Shown here: in pieces, positions 35,447-44,659 of the stretch | Position numbering within the stretch: the stretch's first letter is position 1 | Layout of the letters: every line of letters begins with the position of its first letter | Notes under the pieces: generated by a model | Database searches by the model: none | What the model was told of the DNA's origin: nothing | What the model saw: the letters and a program-made list of their open reading frames with translations, nothing else | Made by a program: the position numbers and the translations under genes | Origin: Alphaproteobacteria bacterium MarineAlpha5_Bin9 | GTDB lineage: Bacteria; Pseudomonadota; Alphaproteobacteria; HIMB59; GCA-002718135 | Direction: 5' to 3' | Assembly (NCBI GenBank): GCA_002937895.1 | Contig: PTKV01000003.1 | Location: forward strand, 43,244 to 107,243 | DNA length: 64,000 nt

Positions 35447-36640
35447 ATGTTATATTATCTGCTAACAAAAATTCCTTTTAAGGGAAAACTTACTATAATA
35501 GATAGTATGGGAGTTGAACGTATATTTGGAACAAAAACTTCTAATTTTCCTTCTGTTAAAATAAGATTAAAAAATAAATTAACTGAATTCAAACTATTAT
35601 ATAATCCAAGCTTATATCTAGGTGAGGAATATATGAAAAATAATTTAACTATAGAAAAAGGAACTCTAGAAGATTTTATTAATATTATTACTGAAAGTTA
35701 TTATGATTTTCATAAGGTAAATTTTATAAGATTGTTATTTGATAATTTTTCGACTTTAATTAGATCATTACAACAGTTTAATGATTTAATAGGGTCAAAA
35801 AAAAATGTTGCACATCATTATGATATTGATGAAAAATTATATAATCTTTTTTTAGATAAAGATATGCAGTACTCATGTGGTTATTTCCATAATAACAATA
35901 TTAGTTTAGAAAATTCTCAGCTAGATAAAAAAAATCATATAATAAAAAAACTAAATATTGAAAAGGGAATGAGTGTTTTAGATATTGGATCTGGCTGGGG
36001 AGGGCTTGCTATTCAGATTGCTAAAAATACTGGAGCAAAAGTAACTGGAATTACTTTATCAAAAAATCAATTAGAAACAGCAAAGAAACGTGCTGAAGAA
36101 GAAGGTTTATCGGATCAAGTAAATTTTAAATTTCAAGATTATAGAACTGAAACAAATAAATATGACAGAATTGTATCAGTAGGAATGTTTGAACATGTAG
36201 GTATAAACTATTTTTCCAAATTTTTTTCCAAATGCAATGATTTATTAAAAGACAATGGGGTTATGCTATTACATACTATTGGATACAAGGGAAAGCCAGC
36301 TGCAACAAATCCATGGATTAGAAAATATATTTTTCCAGGTGGATATATACCTTCATTGTCAGAAATATTGCATTCTACTGAAAAGAATAACATGTTGATA
36401 ACTGATATTGAAATCTTAAGATTGCATTATGCAGAAACATTAAAACATTGGCATAGAAATATCCAAAAAAATAAAGAAAAAATTATTAGCATTTTTGATG
36501 AAAAATTTTATAGAATGTGGAAATTTTATTTAGTTTCAAGTGAATATTCATTTAGAAACATGGGTAATGTGAATTTCCAAATACAAATATCTAAAAAAAT
36601 CAATAATTTGCCATTAACTAGAAATTATATTTACAATTAA
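35447..36640 (+). CDS. cfa: Cyclopropane-fatty-acyl-phospholipid synthase
   Basis: This 397-residue SAM-dependent enzyme methylenates unsaturated acyl chains of membrane lipids. Motifs include 'VAHHYDIDEKLYNLFLDKDM', 'YSCGYF', the SAM site 'VLDIGSGWGGLAIQIAK', 'GITLSKNQLETAKKRA', 'YRTETNKYDRIVSVGMFEHV' and 'FPGGYIPSL'. An N-terminal accessory domain is present, as in alphaproteobacterial Cfa. It is a single gene. Confidence 0.95.
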   Translation: MLYYLLTKIPFKGKLTIIDSMGVERIFGTKTSNFPSVKIRLKNKLTEFKLLYNPSLYLGEEYMKNNLTIEKGTLEDFINIITESYYDFHKVNFIRLLFDNFSTLIRSLQQFNDLIGSKKNVAHHYDIDEKLYNLFLDKDMQYSCGYFHNNNISLENSQLDKKNHIIKKLNIEKGMSVLDIGSGWGGLAIQIAKNTGAKVTGITLSKNQLETAKKRAEEEGLSDQVNFKFQDYRTETNKYDRIVSVGMFEHVGINYFSKFFSKCNDLLKDNGVMLLHTIGYKGKPAATNPWIRKYIFPGGYIPSLSEILHSTEKNNMLITDIEILRLHYAETLKHWHRNIQKNKEKIISIFDEKFYRMWKFYLVSSEYSFRNMGNVNFQIQISKKINNLPLTRNYIYN

Positions 36641-36715
36641 ATAACATCTTTGTCATATTATTGATTTAATTATGTTGATAATCATGTTTAAAATAATTGT
36701 TTTTTTATAAAATTT

Positions 36716-37756
36716 ATGGGACCGTCTACAAATCAGTATTTATTAAGATCAATAATTTTCTTAGTGCTCATTATAATCTTAGTCATATTTTTATATCCAG
36801 TTTTAATATCTGCATTTTTATCTAATGTTTATATTAATTCAGTCATTGTTCTTACTTTGCTATTTGGAATTGCGTATTCTTTTTATCATTTAAATCAAAT
36901 TAAGGATAACTTTGATATATTGAACAACTTTAATATACACAAATCACCACAAACTCTAAAAAATTTTAAAGGTATTTTTAAAAACCTTATATTAGAAATT
37001 TCTGAAATAGATGGACAATATAAATTTAAATCCTCTAGAATAGACAAAATACTTGAATCAATTGATATAAACTTATCAAGCATAAGAGAAACTTCTAGAT
37101 ATTTAGTTGGCCTTTTAGTTTTTTTAGGATTGTTAGGAACTTTTTGGGGATTGTTGAAAACAATTGGCTCAGTTGGAAATGTTATAGGTGGACTAGGAAT
37201 AGATGATACAAATTTAGCAGGTTTTTTTGACAATCTTAAAAGTGGATTAGCAGCTCCCTTGGATGGAATGAGTATAGCATTTAGTAGTTCTCTTTTGGGT
37301 TTATCAGGTTCGTTGATTTTAGGTTTTATGGATTTACAATTAGGACAATCTCAAAATAAATTGTCAATTTATGTTGAAAAAATTTTAATAGAAAATAGTT
37401 CCCCAGATTTTATAAACGAGGGAAATAACTTATCTAAAACAACACTTTCTTCTATTCAAAAAATTTATGATAATCTTGACTCTTTAGTTTTTTCGATAAA
37501 AGAAAGTTCACGTTATCAAAAAGAACTTTATAATTCTTTAAAATCATTATCGGAACAACTTCATGAAATAACTAAGTATAGTAGAGATCAAGAAAAAAAA
37601 TTATCTAATTTTTTATCGACTCAATTAAACACCGAATCCAGTATACTTCAATTGACATCTCGACTTTCAAAGGACGGTATAATAGATAAAAAAACAAAAT
37701 TAATTTTGAGTAATATAGATAAGAGCATGAAATTCATTATTAATAAAAAAAAATGA
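36716..37756 (+). CDS. MotA/TolQ/ExbB-like proton-channel family protein
   Basis: This 346-residue membrane protein has helices at about 12-32, 38-55, 128-150 ('LVGLLVFLGLLGTFWGLLKT') and 185-208 ('GMSIAFSSSLLGLSGSLILG'). The last two form the MotA/TolQ/ExbB core. A cytoplasmic domain lies between helices 2 and 3, and a C-terminal helical tail extends to the end. It is paired, six bases apart, with a MotB/OmpA-like protein gene. The pair probably forms a stator-like complex coupling proton flow to the envelope. No flagellar, tol or ton genes are nearby. Confidence 0.85.
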   Translation: MGPSTNQYLLRSIIFLVLIIILVIFLYPVLISAFLSNVYINSVIVLTLLFGIAYSFYHLNQIKDNFDILNNFNIHKSPQTLKNFKGIFKNLILEISEIDGQYKFKSSRIDKILESIDINLSSIRETSRYLVGLLVFLGLLGTFWGLLKTIGSVGNVIGGLGIDDTNLAGFFDNLKSGLAAPLDGMSIAFSSSLLGLSGSLILGFMDLQLGQSQNKLSIYVEKILIENSSPDFINEGNNLSKTTLSSIQKIYDNLDSLVFSIKESSRYQKELYNSLKSLSEQLHEITKYSRDQEKKLSNFLSTQLNTESSILQLTSRLSKDGIIDKKTKLILSNIDKSMKFIINKKK

Positions 37757-37762
37757 TTTTAA

Positions 37763-39361
37763 ATGAATGTTAGATCATATAAATCAAGATTAACTGAAAA
37801 TACTAATATATGGCCTGGTTTTGTTGATATTTTATCAACTCTTTTAATAGTAATAATTTTTATATTAATGGTATTTACTGTTTCTCAAATTTATTTAAGT
37901 GAAGCTATTTCTGGTCGGGATAAAGCCCTTGATGATCTAAGGAAACAGATAAATGAATTATCAAAAATTCTTGTTATAGAATCAACACAAAAACAAGAAG
38001 CTCTTACAAAATTAGAAGATACGCAAGAAAGTTTAGATGAAGAAATTCTTAAATCAGAAGGTTTGACTTTAGATATAGAGACAAAAACTGAGGAATTATC
38101 TATACAGGATTTAAAAATAGATAATCTAGCTTTTCAAATTGCAGAATTATTAAAAGAATTAAGAGTTGTAGCTCAAGCTCTAGAAACATACGAGGGTCAG
38201 GAAATTGTTGGTTTAGAAACTAGTGGATTAGGTGAAAGAATTAATAAAGCTTTGGCATCAAGAATTGATCAATTAAACAACTTAAACAAAGAATTAAAAT
38301 TTTCACAAGAAGAAACCTCTAGACAACTTGTAAAAGTTGAAGAATTAAATACTTTATTGTCAAAAAAAGAAGAAGATCTACAAGAACAAGTATTTGAATA
38401 TCAAAAATTAACTAATGATTTAATTGCAATAAATGAAAGTTTAGGACTAGATGATGCAGATTTGAATGATCAATTAAATGCAATAAAAAAGAAAAATGAA
38501 AAGTTAACTGAATTAAATAAAGATTTAGTTGAAAAGGAAACAGTAATATTTGATTTAACTAATAAAATTTTAGAATTAAATAATATTTTATCAATTTCTG
38601 AAGAAAAACAAATCTTACAAGAAAAAGAAATTTCTAATCTTGGTGAAAGAGTATTATCCTTGGAAGAAGATAAATTAAATCTTGAAACATCTTCTTCAGC
38701 GGAAATTCTTGCTTCAGAAAAAAAAGCTTCAGGAGCTTTAGAACAAGTAGGGACATTAAGCAATGAAATTGATATTTTAAATAAGGAAATAGCAACTTTA
38801 AATTCGGCTTTAGAGGCAAGTGAAATTGCCAATTTGACTAAGGAGCTTAAAATCGAGGTATTAGGAGATAGATTAAATAAAGCCTTAACATCAAAAGTTT
38901 TTGAATTACAAAAATATCGCTCTGAATTTTTTGGCAGACTCCAGGATATTTTAGGCGATAGAGATGATATTAAAGTAGTAGGTGATAGATTTATATTTGA
39001 GTCCGAATTGCTTTTTGATTCTGGTTCTGCTACTCTCCAAAAAGATGGAGAAGAAAAGCTAAAGCAAATCGGTTTGACTCTTAAAGAAACTACATCAAAT
39101 ATACCTAAAGATATTGATTGGATTATTCAAGTTGAGGGTCATACAGATAAAAATCCAATCAACACTCCTAGATTCCCTTCAAATTGGGAACTATCTACTG
39201 CAAGAGCTAATACTGTTCTTAAATTATTATTAGAACTTGGATTTGAACCAAGAAAATTATCAGCAGCAGGTTATGGGGAATTTTATCCTTTATCTGATGA
39301 AGAAAATAATAATGCATACAAACAAAACAGAAGAATAGAACTTAGATTAACTTCTAGATAA
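37763..39361 (+). CDS. Coiled-coil OmpA/MotB-like peptidoglycan-binding protein
   Basis: This 532-residue protein has a membrane helix at about 19-45 ('FVDILSTLLIVIIFILMVF', MotB-like), about 330 residues of Glu/Lys/Leu-rich coiled coil, and a C-terminal OmpA domain. That domain has 'FESELLFDSGSATLQKDGEE', 'VEGHTDKNPI' and 'LSAAGYGEFYPLSDEE'. The OmpA domain would grip peptidoglycan while the helix docks with the TolQ-like partner. The very long coiled coil between helix and OmpA domain could span the periplasm and is longer than in MotB. Confidence 0.9.
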   Translation: MNVRSYKSRLTENTNIWPGFVDILSTLLIVIIFILMVFTVSQIYLSEAISGRDKALDDLRKQINELSKILVIESTQKQEALTKLEDTQESLDEEILKSEGLTLDIETKTEELSIQDLKIDNLAFQIAELLKELRVVAQALETYEGQEIVGLETSGLGERINKALASRIDQLNNLNKELKFSQEETSRQLVKVEELNTLLSKKEEDLQEQVFEYQKLTNDLIAINESLGLDDADLNDQLNAIKKKNEKLTELNKDLVEKETVIFDLTNKILELNNILSISEEKQILQEKEISNLGERVLSLEEDKLNLETSSSAEILASEKKASGALEQVGTLSNEIDILNKEIATLNSALEASEIANLTKELKIEVLGDRLNKALTSKVFELQKYRSEFFGRLQDILGDRDDIKVVGDRFIFESELLFDSGSATLQKDGEEKLKQIGLTLKETTSNIPKDIDWIIQVEGHTDKNPINTPRFPSNWELSTARANTVLKLLLELGFEPRKLSAAGYGEFYPLSDEENNNAYKQNRRIELRLTSR

Positions 39362-39369
39362 AAAAAATA

Positions 39370-39507
39370 ATGCTTAAAATATTAATATGTTCAATATTTT
39401 TTATATTTTTAGGTTGTTCAAGTAGTGATTATACAAATAATAAAAGTAAAAAAACAGAAGCAATTTTTTCGTCTTCTAATAAAATTGGTATAATAATTAA
39501 TAACTAA
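39370..39507 (+). CDS. Tiny lipoprotein (45 residues), absent from ORF track
   Basis: ATG 39370 opens a 45-residue frame: a short signal 'MLKILICSIFFIFLGCSSSD' with lipobox 'FLGC', then a Ser/Lys/Asn-rich tail ending at TAA 505-507 of kilobase 39. It begins eight bases after the OmpA-like gene and ends exactly where the convergent peptidase gene ends. The clean lipobox and operon position make it likely to be real. It may be a small lipoprotein partner of the TolQ/OmpA pair. Confidence 0.65.
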   Translation: MLKILICSIFFIFLGCSSSDYTNNKSKKTEAIFSSSNKIGIIINN

Positions 39508-40599
39508 TTATATAATAGTTAATTCTTTAGAAAATTTTGTTAAAATTTTAGGTTCTGTTTCAGTAATAAGAACATCATCCTCTATTCTTACTCCTAAAGA
39601 ATCTGGATTATATAAGCCAGGTTCAATTGTTATCACCATTCCTTCAGTAAGAACATTCTTGTTTCCTCTCACGACGTAAGGATCTTCATGGACATCCAAA
39701 CCTAAACCATGACCAGTTTTATGAACTACAAAATCCTTATATTCACTTTCTTCTAAGATTTTTAAAACTGTGTCATCGACTTCATCTAAAGTTATGTTAA
39801 TTCGGGATTTATCTATTCCTGCATTATTTGCTTTTAGAACTGTGTTATAATAATTCCTTTGATAGTCTGAAGCATTATCTATAAAAAAAGTTCTAGTTAT
39901 ATCTGCATTATAACCATTAATTGATGCTCCAAAATCAAATAAAAGTGCATCACCTTTTTCTAAGATATAATCTGTTGAATGACCATGAGGCAAAGCTGAA
40001 TTTTTTGATCCTAATACAATTGGATCAAAAGCAATTCCTTCTGCACCATTTTTATAAAGTTCTTGAATTAAAAAATTTTTAATTTCAAGCTCGCTTTTGC
40101 CATGACTAACATATTTAATTGTATTTGACAGAGCAATTTCAGAAATTGAAATTGCTTTTTCTATATTTTTAATTTCATCACTATCTTTATTTAATCTTAC
40201 TGTAGATATTAGAGAGTGGGCATTAACAATTTTACAATCCTTAAATGACTCTTGCAAAGCTAGTGATTCAAAAAATCTTATTCTTTGTCCCTCAACACCA
40301 ATATTTTTTAATGGTCCTAAAATTTGTGATGCTTTTTTAAAAGCATCTATATAGCCATCTTTATCGTGCCAGGAAATTATTTCAGCATCTAATGATAATG
40401 CATTAAAACTATCAATTTCTAGTGAGGGCAATATCGCAACTGGTTTATGATTTTTTTTAATTATTAAAACAGTAGGTCTTTCCATTAAGTGAAAATTTCC
40501 TCCTGTCAGATATCTAAAATTTGATCCAGGGACAATAGCGAATGCATCAATTGAATTTTTTTCGAATAAATTATCTAGTTTTTTTAATCTATTAGTCAT
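39508..40599 (-). CDS. M24 metallopeptidase (Xaa-Pro aminopeptidase/creatinase fold)
   Basis: This 363-residue pita-bread enzyme has a creatinase-like N-terminal domain and a C-terminal catalytic domain. Metal ligands are visible in 'LLFDFGASINGYNADITRTF' (both Asp), 'HKTGHGLGLDVHEDPYV' (His), 'ITIEPGLY' (Glu) and 'GVRIEDDVLI' (Glu). All five ligands are present, which favours an aminopeptidase such as Xaa-Pro aminopeptidase over a creatinase. It is adjacent to a GAF gene and a peptide-type ABC transporter, so it may cleave imported proline peptides. Confidence 0.9.
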   Translation of the reverse strand: MTNRLKKLDNLFEKNSIDAFAIVPGSNFRYLTGGNFHLMERPTVLIIKKNHKPVAILPSLEIDSFNALSLDAEIISWHDKDGYIDAFKKASQILGPLKNIGVEGQRIRFFESLALQESFKDCKIVNAHSLISTVRLNKDSDEIKNIEKAISISEIALSNTIKYVSHGKSELEIKNFLIQELYKNGAEGIAFDPIVLGSKNSALPHGHSTDYILEKGDALLFDFGASINGYNADITRTFFIDNASDYQRNYYNTVLKANNAGIDKSRINITLDEVDDTVLKILEESEYKDFVVHKTGHGLGLDVHEDPYVVRGNKNVLTEGMVITIEPGLYNPDSLGVRIEDDVLITETEPKILTKFSKELTII

Positions 40600-41093
40600 T
40601 ATTTCTTTAACATTTTAATTTGATGATTTAAAAAAATAGGAGTTAAAAATTTTGAAATCATATTAGTTAATACTAAATGTTTTTTGTTAAAATAATTTGA
40701 AACATTTAGTAAATTAAGTGTTCCAATGGTCTGTTTGTCAAAAATGATAACCTGATTTAAAATAGCTTCTGCACCTAGATCAGTTATTTTTTTGTGATCA
40801 GAGTGATATTTTCTTATTTCCTTAATATTGTTACCTATAAAAGACTTTTGCATTTCAAAAGTTACTTTAAAAAAATAATTTTTAGGAATTTTTTTCATTC
40901 CACCTGTGGGATAAACTTTATTATTTGAAGAGTAAATTCTTTTAACTATCTTCTTTTTTGGATGTTTGACTGTGAGGGTAAATAAAATAAATCCTATTTC
41001 CCTTCTTATAGTTTGATTTATTTTATCTAAAAAAACTTTTTCATTTTTTATATTCATAAAATCATTTAATATTTTTATATCTAATTTCTTCAT
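40599..41093 (-). CDS. GAF-domain protein
   Basis: This 164-residue protein is a single GAF domain: 'GFILFTLTVKHPKKKIVKRI', 'IYSSNNKVYPTGGMKKIP', 'ITDLGAEAILNQVIIFDKQT', 'IGTLNLLN'. It has no output domain and no membrane segment. It overlaps the M24 gene by one base and the ATPase gene start region by one base, so it is part of the transporter operon. It could sense a small ligand of the pathway; the function is unknown. Confidence 0.75.
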   Translation of the reverse strand: MKKLDIKILNDFMNIKNEKVFLDKINQTIRREIGFILFTLTVKHPKKKIVKRIYSSNNKVYPTGGMKKIPKNYFFKVTFEMQKSFIGNNIKEIRKYHSDHKKITDLGAEAILNQVIIFDKQTIGTLNLLNVSNYFNKKHLVLTNMISKFLTPIFLNHQIKMLKK

Positions 41094-41869
41094 TATTTTG
41101 GTTTTAACATATCTTCTTTATCTAGAACAGTAGGTATAGCATTTATTAATTCTTTCGTATATATGCTTTGTGGATTGAGAAAAACTTTTTTTGTTTCACC
41201 AAATTCTTCAATTATTCCTTTTTTCATAACCACAACTTTATTAGCTATATTTCTTACAACACTTAAATCATGAGTGATAAATATATAAGTTAAATTAAAT
41301 TCCATTTTGATTTTTAAAAGAAGATTTAATACTTTTGATTGAACTATCACATCAAGAGCTGAAGTAGGCTCATCTAGAATTAAAACTTTTGGTTCAGCCG
41401 CCAAAGCTCTTGCAATTGCAACTCTTTGTTTTTGTCCTCCTGATAAAGTGTCTGGATATCTAACCATAAATTCTGGTTCCATTCCTACATAAGACAATAA
41501 TTGCTTAACTCTTTCTTCAAGTTCATTTTTCTTAACAATTTTATGTATTCTTAAAGGTAATGAGATAGTGCTAAAAATAGTTTTTTTTGGATTTAATGTC
41601 GACATTGGATTTTGTTGAACATATTGAATTAATTTTCTTTGTTGTAAATTTCTTGTTTTATGTAGTTGCTCTTCATTAAACCATAAATCCCCTTTGTCTT
41701 GTTGATAAACTCCTAAAATAATATTTGCCAAAGTAGTTTTTCCAGATCCAGATTCTCCAACTACTGCAAAACAATCTTTTTCTTCTATTATTAAATTTAT
41801 TTTATTTAAAGCTTGAACTTCATTATTTTTAATAAAAAATTTTTTTGAAATATTATTTATCTTAATCAT
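41093..41869 (-). CDS. dppF: Dipeptide/oligopeptide-type ABC ATPase, DppF-like
   Basis: This 258-residue ATPase has Walker A 'GESGSGKTTLANIIL', 'QNPMSTLNPKKTI' (Opp/Dpp family Q-loop region), signature 'LSGGQKQRVAIARAL', Walker B 'VLILDEPTSALD' and 'IFITHDLSVV'. It lies two bases after the DppD-like gene. Ligand specificity could be peptides, nickel or other small compounds. Confidence 0.92.
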   Translation of the reverse strand: MIKINNISKKFFIKNNEVQALNKINLIIEEKDCFAVVGESGSGKTTLANIILGVYQQDKGDLWFNEEQLHKTRNLQQRKLIQYVQQNPMSTLNPKKTIFSTISLPLRIHKIVKKNELEERVKQLLSYVGMEPEFMVRYPDTLSGGQKQRVAIARALAAEPKVLILDEPTSALDVIVQSKVLNLLLKIKMEFNLTYIFITHDLSVVRNIANKVVVMKKGIIEEFGETKKVFLNPQSIYTKELINAIPTVLDKEDMLKPK

Positions 41870-41871
41870 TT

Positions 41872-42738
41872 TTAATGTGTATATTTTTTAATTAATGCAT
41901 AGTCAGGTGGATTTTCATTATGTTTAGGTAGTCCATCTCCACTTAACTTAGGAATTGATTCTAATAATGCTTTTGTATAAGGGTGTCCTGGATTATTAAA
42001 AAGCTGATTTTTTGTACCCTCTTCAACAATTACTCCTCTATATATAACATAGACTTTTTCAGCAAATTTTCTTACAACACCCATATTATGAGTAATTAGT
42101 AATACAGCTGTATTTGTTGCTTCAGTTAGTTCATTCATTAAATCTAAAGCTTGATTTTGCACTGTAACATCAAGCGCTGTGCTAGGCTCATCAGCTAAAA
42201 GCAATTCGGGCTTATTAATCATTGCCATTGTAATAACAACTCTTTGAGCAAGTCCGCCACTTAATTGAAAAGGATAAGATTCTAAAACTCTTTCTGGGTC
42301 TCTTATAGAAACCTTTTGAAGAGCTTCACAGGCTTTTAAAAAAGAATCTTTTTTTGAAATTTTACCACCATTTAAATTTACTTCATAAAATTGATCTTTA
42401 ATTTTAAAAACTGGATTTAGTGCAGCAATAGGATCCTGAAAAATAATAGAAATATTATTTCCCCTAATTTTTTTAAATTCACTTTGACTAAGATTTAATA
42501 TATCTTTGTTATTAAATATTATTCGCCCCTTTTTTGAGACATTTTTTTGATTTAATAATCCTAAAATAAGTTTTGTTGTGACTGATTTTCCTGATCCAGA
42601 TTCTCCAACCAAGGCGACTTTTTCTCCTCTATCTAATTCTAAACTAATTTTTTTTAAAACATATGAAATTCCTTCGTACATTTTAAATGATAATTCTAAA
42701 TCCTGTATTTTTAAAAGTTTATTAGACATCGACATCAA
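41872..42738 (-). CDS. dppD: Dipeptide/oligopeptide-type ABC ATPase, DppD-like
   Basis: This 288-residue ATPase has Walker A 'GESGSGKSVTTKLILGL', 'IFQDPIAALNPVFKI', signature 'LSGGLAQRVVITMAM', Walker B 'LLLADEPSTALD', and the C-terminal 'NPGHPYTKALLESIPKLSG' typical of Opp/Dpp ATPases. The signature has Leu-Ala where Gln/Met-Ser is usual. The start overlaps the dppC-like stop by 17 bases; the inner ATG at residue 4 is an alternative. Confidence 0.92.
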   Translation of the reverse strand: MMSMSNKLLKIQDLELSFKMYEGISYVLKKISLELDRGEKVALVGESGSGKSVTTKLILGLLNQKNVSKKGRIIFNNKDILNLSQSEFKKIRGNNISIIFQDPIAALNPVFKIKDQFYEVNLNGGKISKKDSFLKACEALQKVSIRDPERVLESYPFQLSGGLAQRVVITMAMINKPELLLADEPSTALDVTVQNQALDLMNELTEATNTAVLLITHNMGVVRKFAEKVYVIYRGVIVEEGTKNQLFNNPGHPYTKALLESIPKLSGDGLPKHNENPPDYALIKKYTH

Positions 42739-43570
42739 ACATATCTTTTAAACCATCTCCAACTAAGTTGAATCCTAGAACAACAATTAATATAGCAAAT
42801 CCAGGAAAAAGTGAAAACCACCAAGTATCCGGAAGCATAGAGGCACCCTTTGCAACCATAGTGCCTAAGTCAGGAGTTGGGGGCTGAGCACCTAAGCCAA
42901 GAAAACTAAGAGAGGAGCCTACTAATATTACAAAACCTAGATCTAGTGTTATTTTTGTTAATAAGGAAGGCAGACAATTTGGCAATATTTCCCAAAACAT
43001 TATATGGAATTTTGATGCCCCCATTACTTCAGAAGCAGTGATGTAACCTTCTGTTTTAATTGATCTTGTTAAATTATAAATTAACCTTGTATACCATGGC
43101 CACCAAGCCATGGAAACTGCAATCATTGTATACACCAAATTAGGTCTATCAAGTAGACCAATAATTGATAAAGCCAAAACTAAAGCAGGTATTGCTAAAA
43201 AAATATCTGTTATTCTCATTAAAATCAATTCAGTTTTTTTTCCTATGTATCCTGCACATAATCCCATTGTAACTCCAATAGGTACTGCAATTGATAAAAC
43301 TACAACACCTAAAATTAAAGAAATACGATAACCATAAATACATCTAGTAAAAATATCTCTTCCAATTTTATCAGTGCCAAAAATATAAGTTGAATCTGGT
43401 GGTTTAGATTTGTTTGCAAAATCTGTAAAAGGTCCTACATGCTCAGGAAATGGAGTAATATATGGAGCAAATATAGCTAATAATAAAACAATGACAACTA
43501 TAATTAATCCAAAAACTGATAAAGGATTTCTACTAAATTTATAGAAAGATTTTGTTTTAAATATATTCAT
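42722..43570 (-). CDS. dppC: Dipeptide/oligopeptide-type ABC permease, DppC-like
   Basis: This 282-residue membrane protein starts with the DppC-type N-terminal helix ('NPLSVFGLIIVVIVLLLAIF'). It then shows 'HVGPFTDFANKSKPPDSTYI' and 'FGTDKIGRDIFTRCIYGYRI', and the EAA-type loop near 'ASEVMGASKFHIMFWEILPN'. It ends 'GFNLVGDGLKDMFDVDV', as usual. It follows dppB by two bases. Confidence 0.93.
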   Translation of the reverse strand: MNIFKTKSFYKFSRNPLSVFGLIIVVIVLLLAIFAPYITPFPEHVGPFTDFANKSKPPDSTYIFGTDKIGRDIFTRCIYGYRISLILGVVVLSIAVPIGVTMGLCAGYIGKKTELILMRITDIFLAIPALVLALSIIGLLDRPNLVYTMIAVSMAWWPWYTRLIYNLTRSIKTEGYITASEVMGASKFHIMFWEILPNCLPSLLTKITLDLGFVILVGSSLSFLGLGAQPPTPDLGTMVAKGASMLPDTWWFSLFPGFAILIVVLGFNLVGDGLKDMFDVDV

Positions 43571-43572
43571 TT

Positions 43573-44589
43573 TTAATCTTTAAAACTTATTCTAGGGTTT
43601 AATAGTAGAACTACAAAATCCACTACCATATTAATTACTAAATAAAAAGTTGTAATAATTAACGCAGTTGCAACTATGCCATTGAGATCTTTTGCAAGAA
43701 TTACCTCTACCCCATATTTAGCCATTCCTGGCCATACAAAAACTGTTTCAACCAAAAATGCATTTCCCAACATTAAAGCAAAATCTAATCCAATTATTGT
43801 TACAGTTGGTATAGAAGCTGGCTTTAAGGCATATTTAGTTGCTATTTTAAATTCACTAAATGAATATGATTTGGCAAATTCTATATACTGTTTGTCATAA
43901 ATATCGCTAAGATTAGTTCGGGTTAATCTTGCGACATTACCAATAGCAGGCATCGCGATAGCAAGACCAGGTAAAAATAAATGTGCAACAGCATCTTTAA
44001 AAAAATGAAAATTACCTTCAATTAATGAGTCAATAAGCAACAAACCAGTTACTAATTTAGGAGGATCTAGAGTTTCGCTAAATCTTTCAGAAACAGGGAA
44101 TATTGGTAACCAAAAGGCAAATATTAACATTAATATTATAGCCCAAAGAAAGCTTGGTGTAACGACACCTAAAAGGGAAAATACTCTTGATATATGATCA
44201 ACGAAAGTATCTTTAAATTTTCCAGATAAGATGCCTAAAGGCATTCCAATTAATACCATTAAAGTAACAGACATAAGCACTAATTCAAAAGTAGCTGGAA
44301 AATAACTTTTTATATCAATAAGAACAGGTCTTTTCGTATAGGTTGATATACCAAGATCTCCTTGAAATAAATTTGTTATAAAAATCTTATATTGTATAAA
44401 TATCGATTCATTTAAATGAAGTAATTCTCTATATTGTTCTACCATTTCTTTACTAGCAAATGGACCAAGAGCAATTCTAGCTGGATCTCCTGGAATTAAT
44501 CTAGCAAGACAAAAAATTACAATAGAAGCGCCAAAAAAAACAATGATGGATATAAAAGTTCTTCTAAAAAAATATTGAGCAGCAGACAA
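43573..44589 (-). CDS. dppB: Dipeptide/oligopeptide-type ABC permease, DppB-like
   Basis: This 338-residue permease starts 'YFFRRTFISIIVFFGASIVI' and shows 'FCLARLIPGDPARIALGPFA', 'LGISTYTKRPV' and an EAA-like loop near 'YDKQYIEFAKSYSFSE'. It ends 'VDFVVLLLNPRI', all standard for DppB. A hairpin lies between it and the upstream binding-protein gene. Confidence 0.93.
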   Translation of the reverse strand: MSAAQYFFRRTFISIIVFFGASIVIFCLARLIPGDPARIALGPFASKEMVEQYRELLHLNESIFIQYKIFITNLFQGDLGISTYTKRPVLIDIKSYFPATFELVLMSVTLMVLIGMPLGILSGKFKDTFVDHISRVFSLLGVVTPSFLWAIILMLIFAFWLPIFPVSERFSETLDPPKLVTGLLLIDSLIEGNFHFFKDAVAHLFLPGLAIAMPAIGNVARLTRTNLSDIYDKQYIEFAKSYSFSEFKIATKYALKPASIPTVTIIGLDFALMLGNAFLVETVFVWPGMAKYGVEVILAKDLNGIVATALIITTFYLVINMVVDFVVLLLNPRISFKD

Positions 44590-44618
44590 AACAATTAAAC
44601 CTAGATGAATAATTAAAT

Positions 44619-44641
44619 AAAGGCCGGCTAATCCGGCCTTT
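44619..44641 (-). terminator. Hairpin between dppA-like and dppB-like genes
   Basis: Perfect 9-base arms AAAGGCCGG and CCGGCCTTT with a 5-base loop lie 18 bases after the binding-protein stop on the minus strand. On that strand it is followed by a T-rich but broken run (TTTATTTAATT). It is probably a partial terminator or mRNA-stabilising stem. It is one of the few GC-rich spots in the window. Confidence 0.8.
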
Positions 44642-44659
44642 AAATATTAAAATTAATTA

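Noticed and set aside
35157-35468. Minus-strand 103-residue ORF
   Set aside because: It is the antisense shadow of the mini-GcrA gene; composition is Phe/Ile-rich noise.
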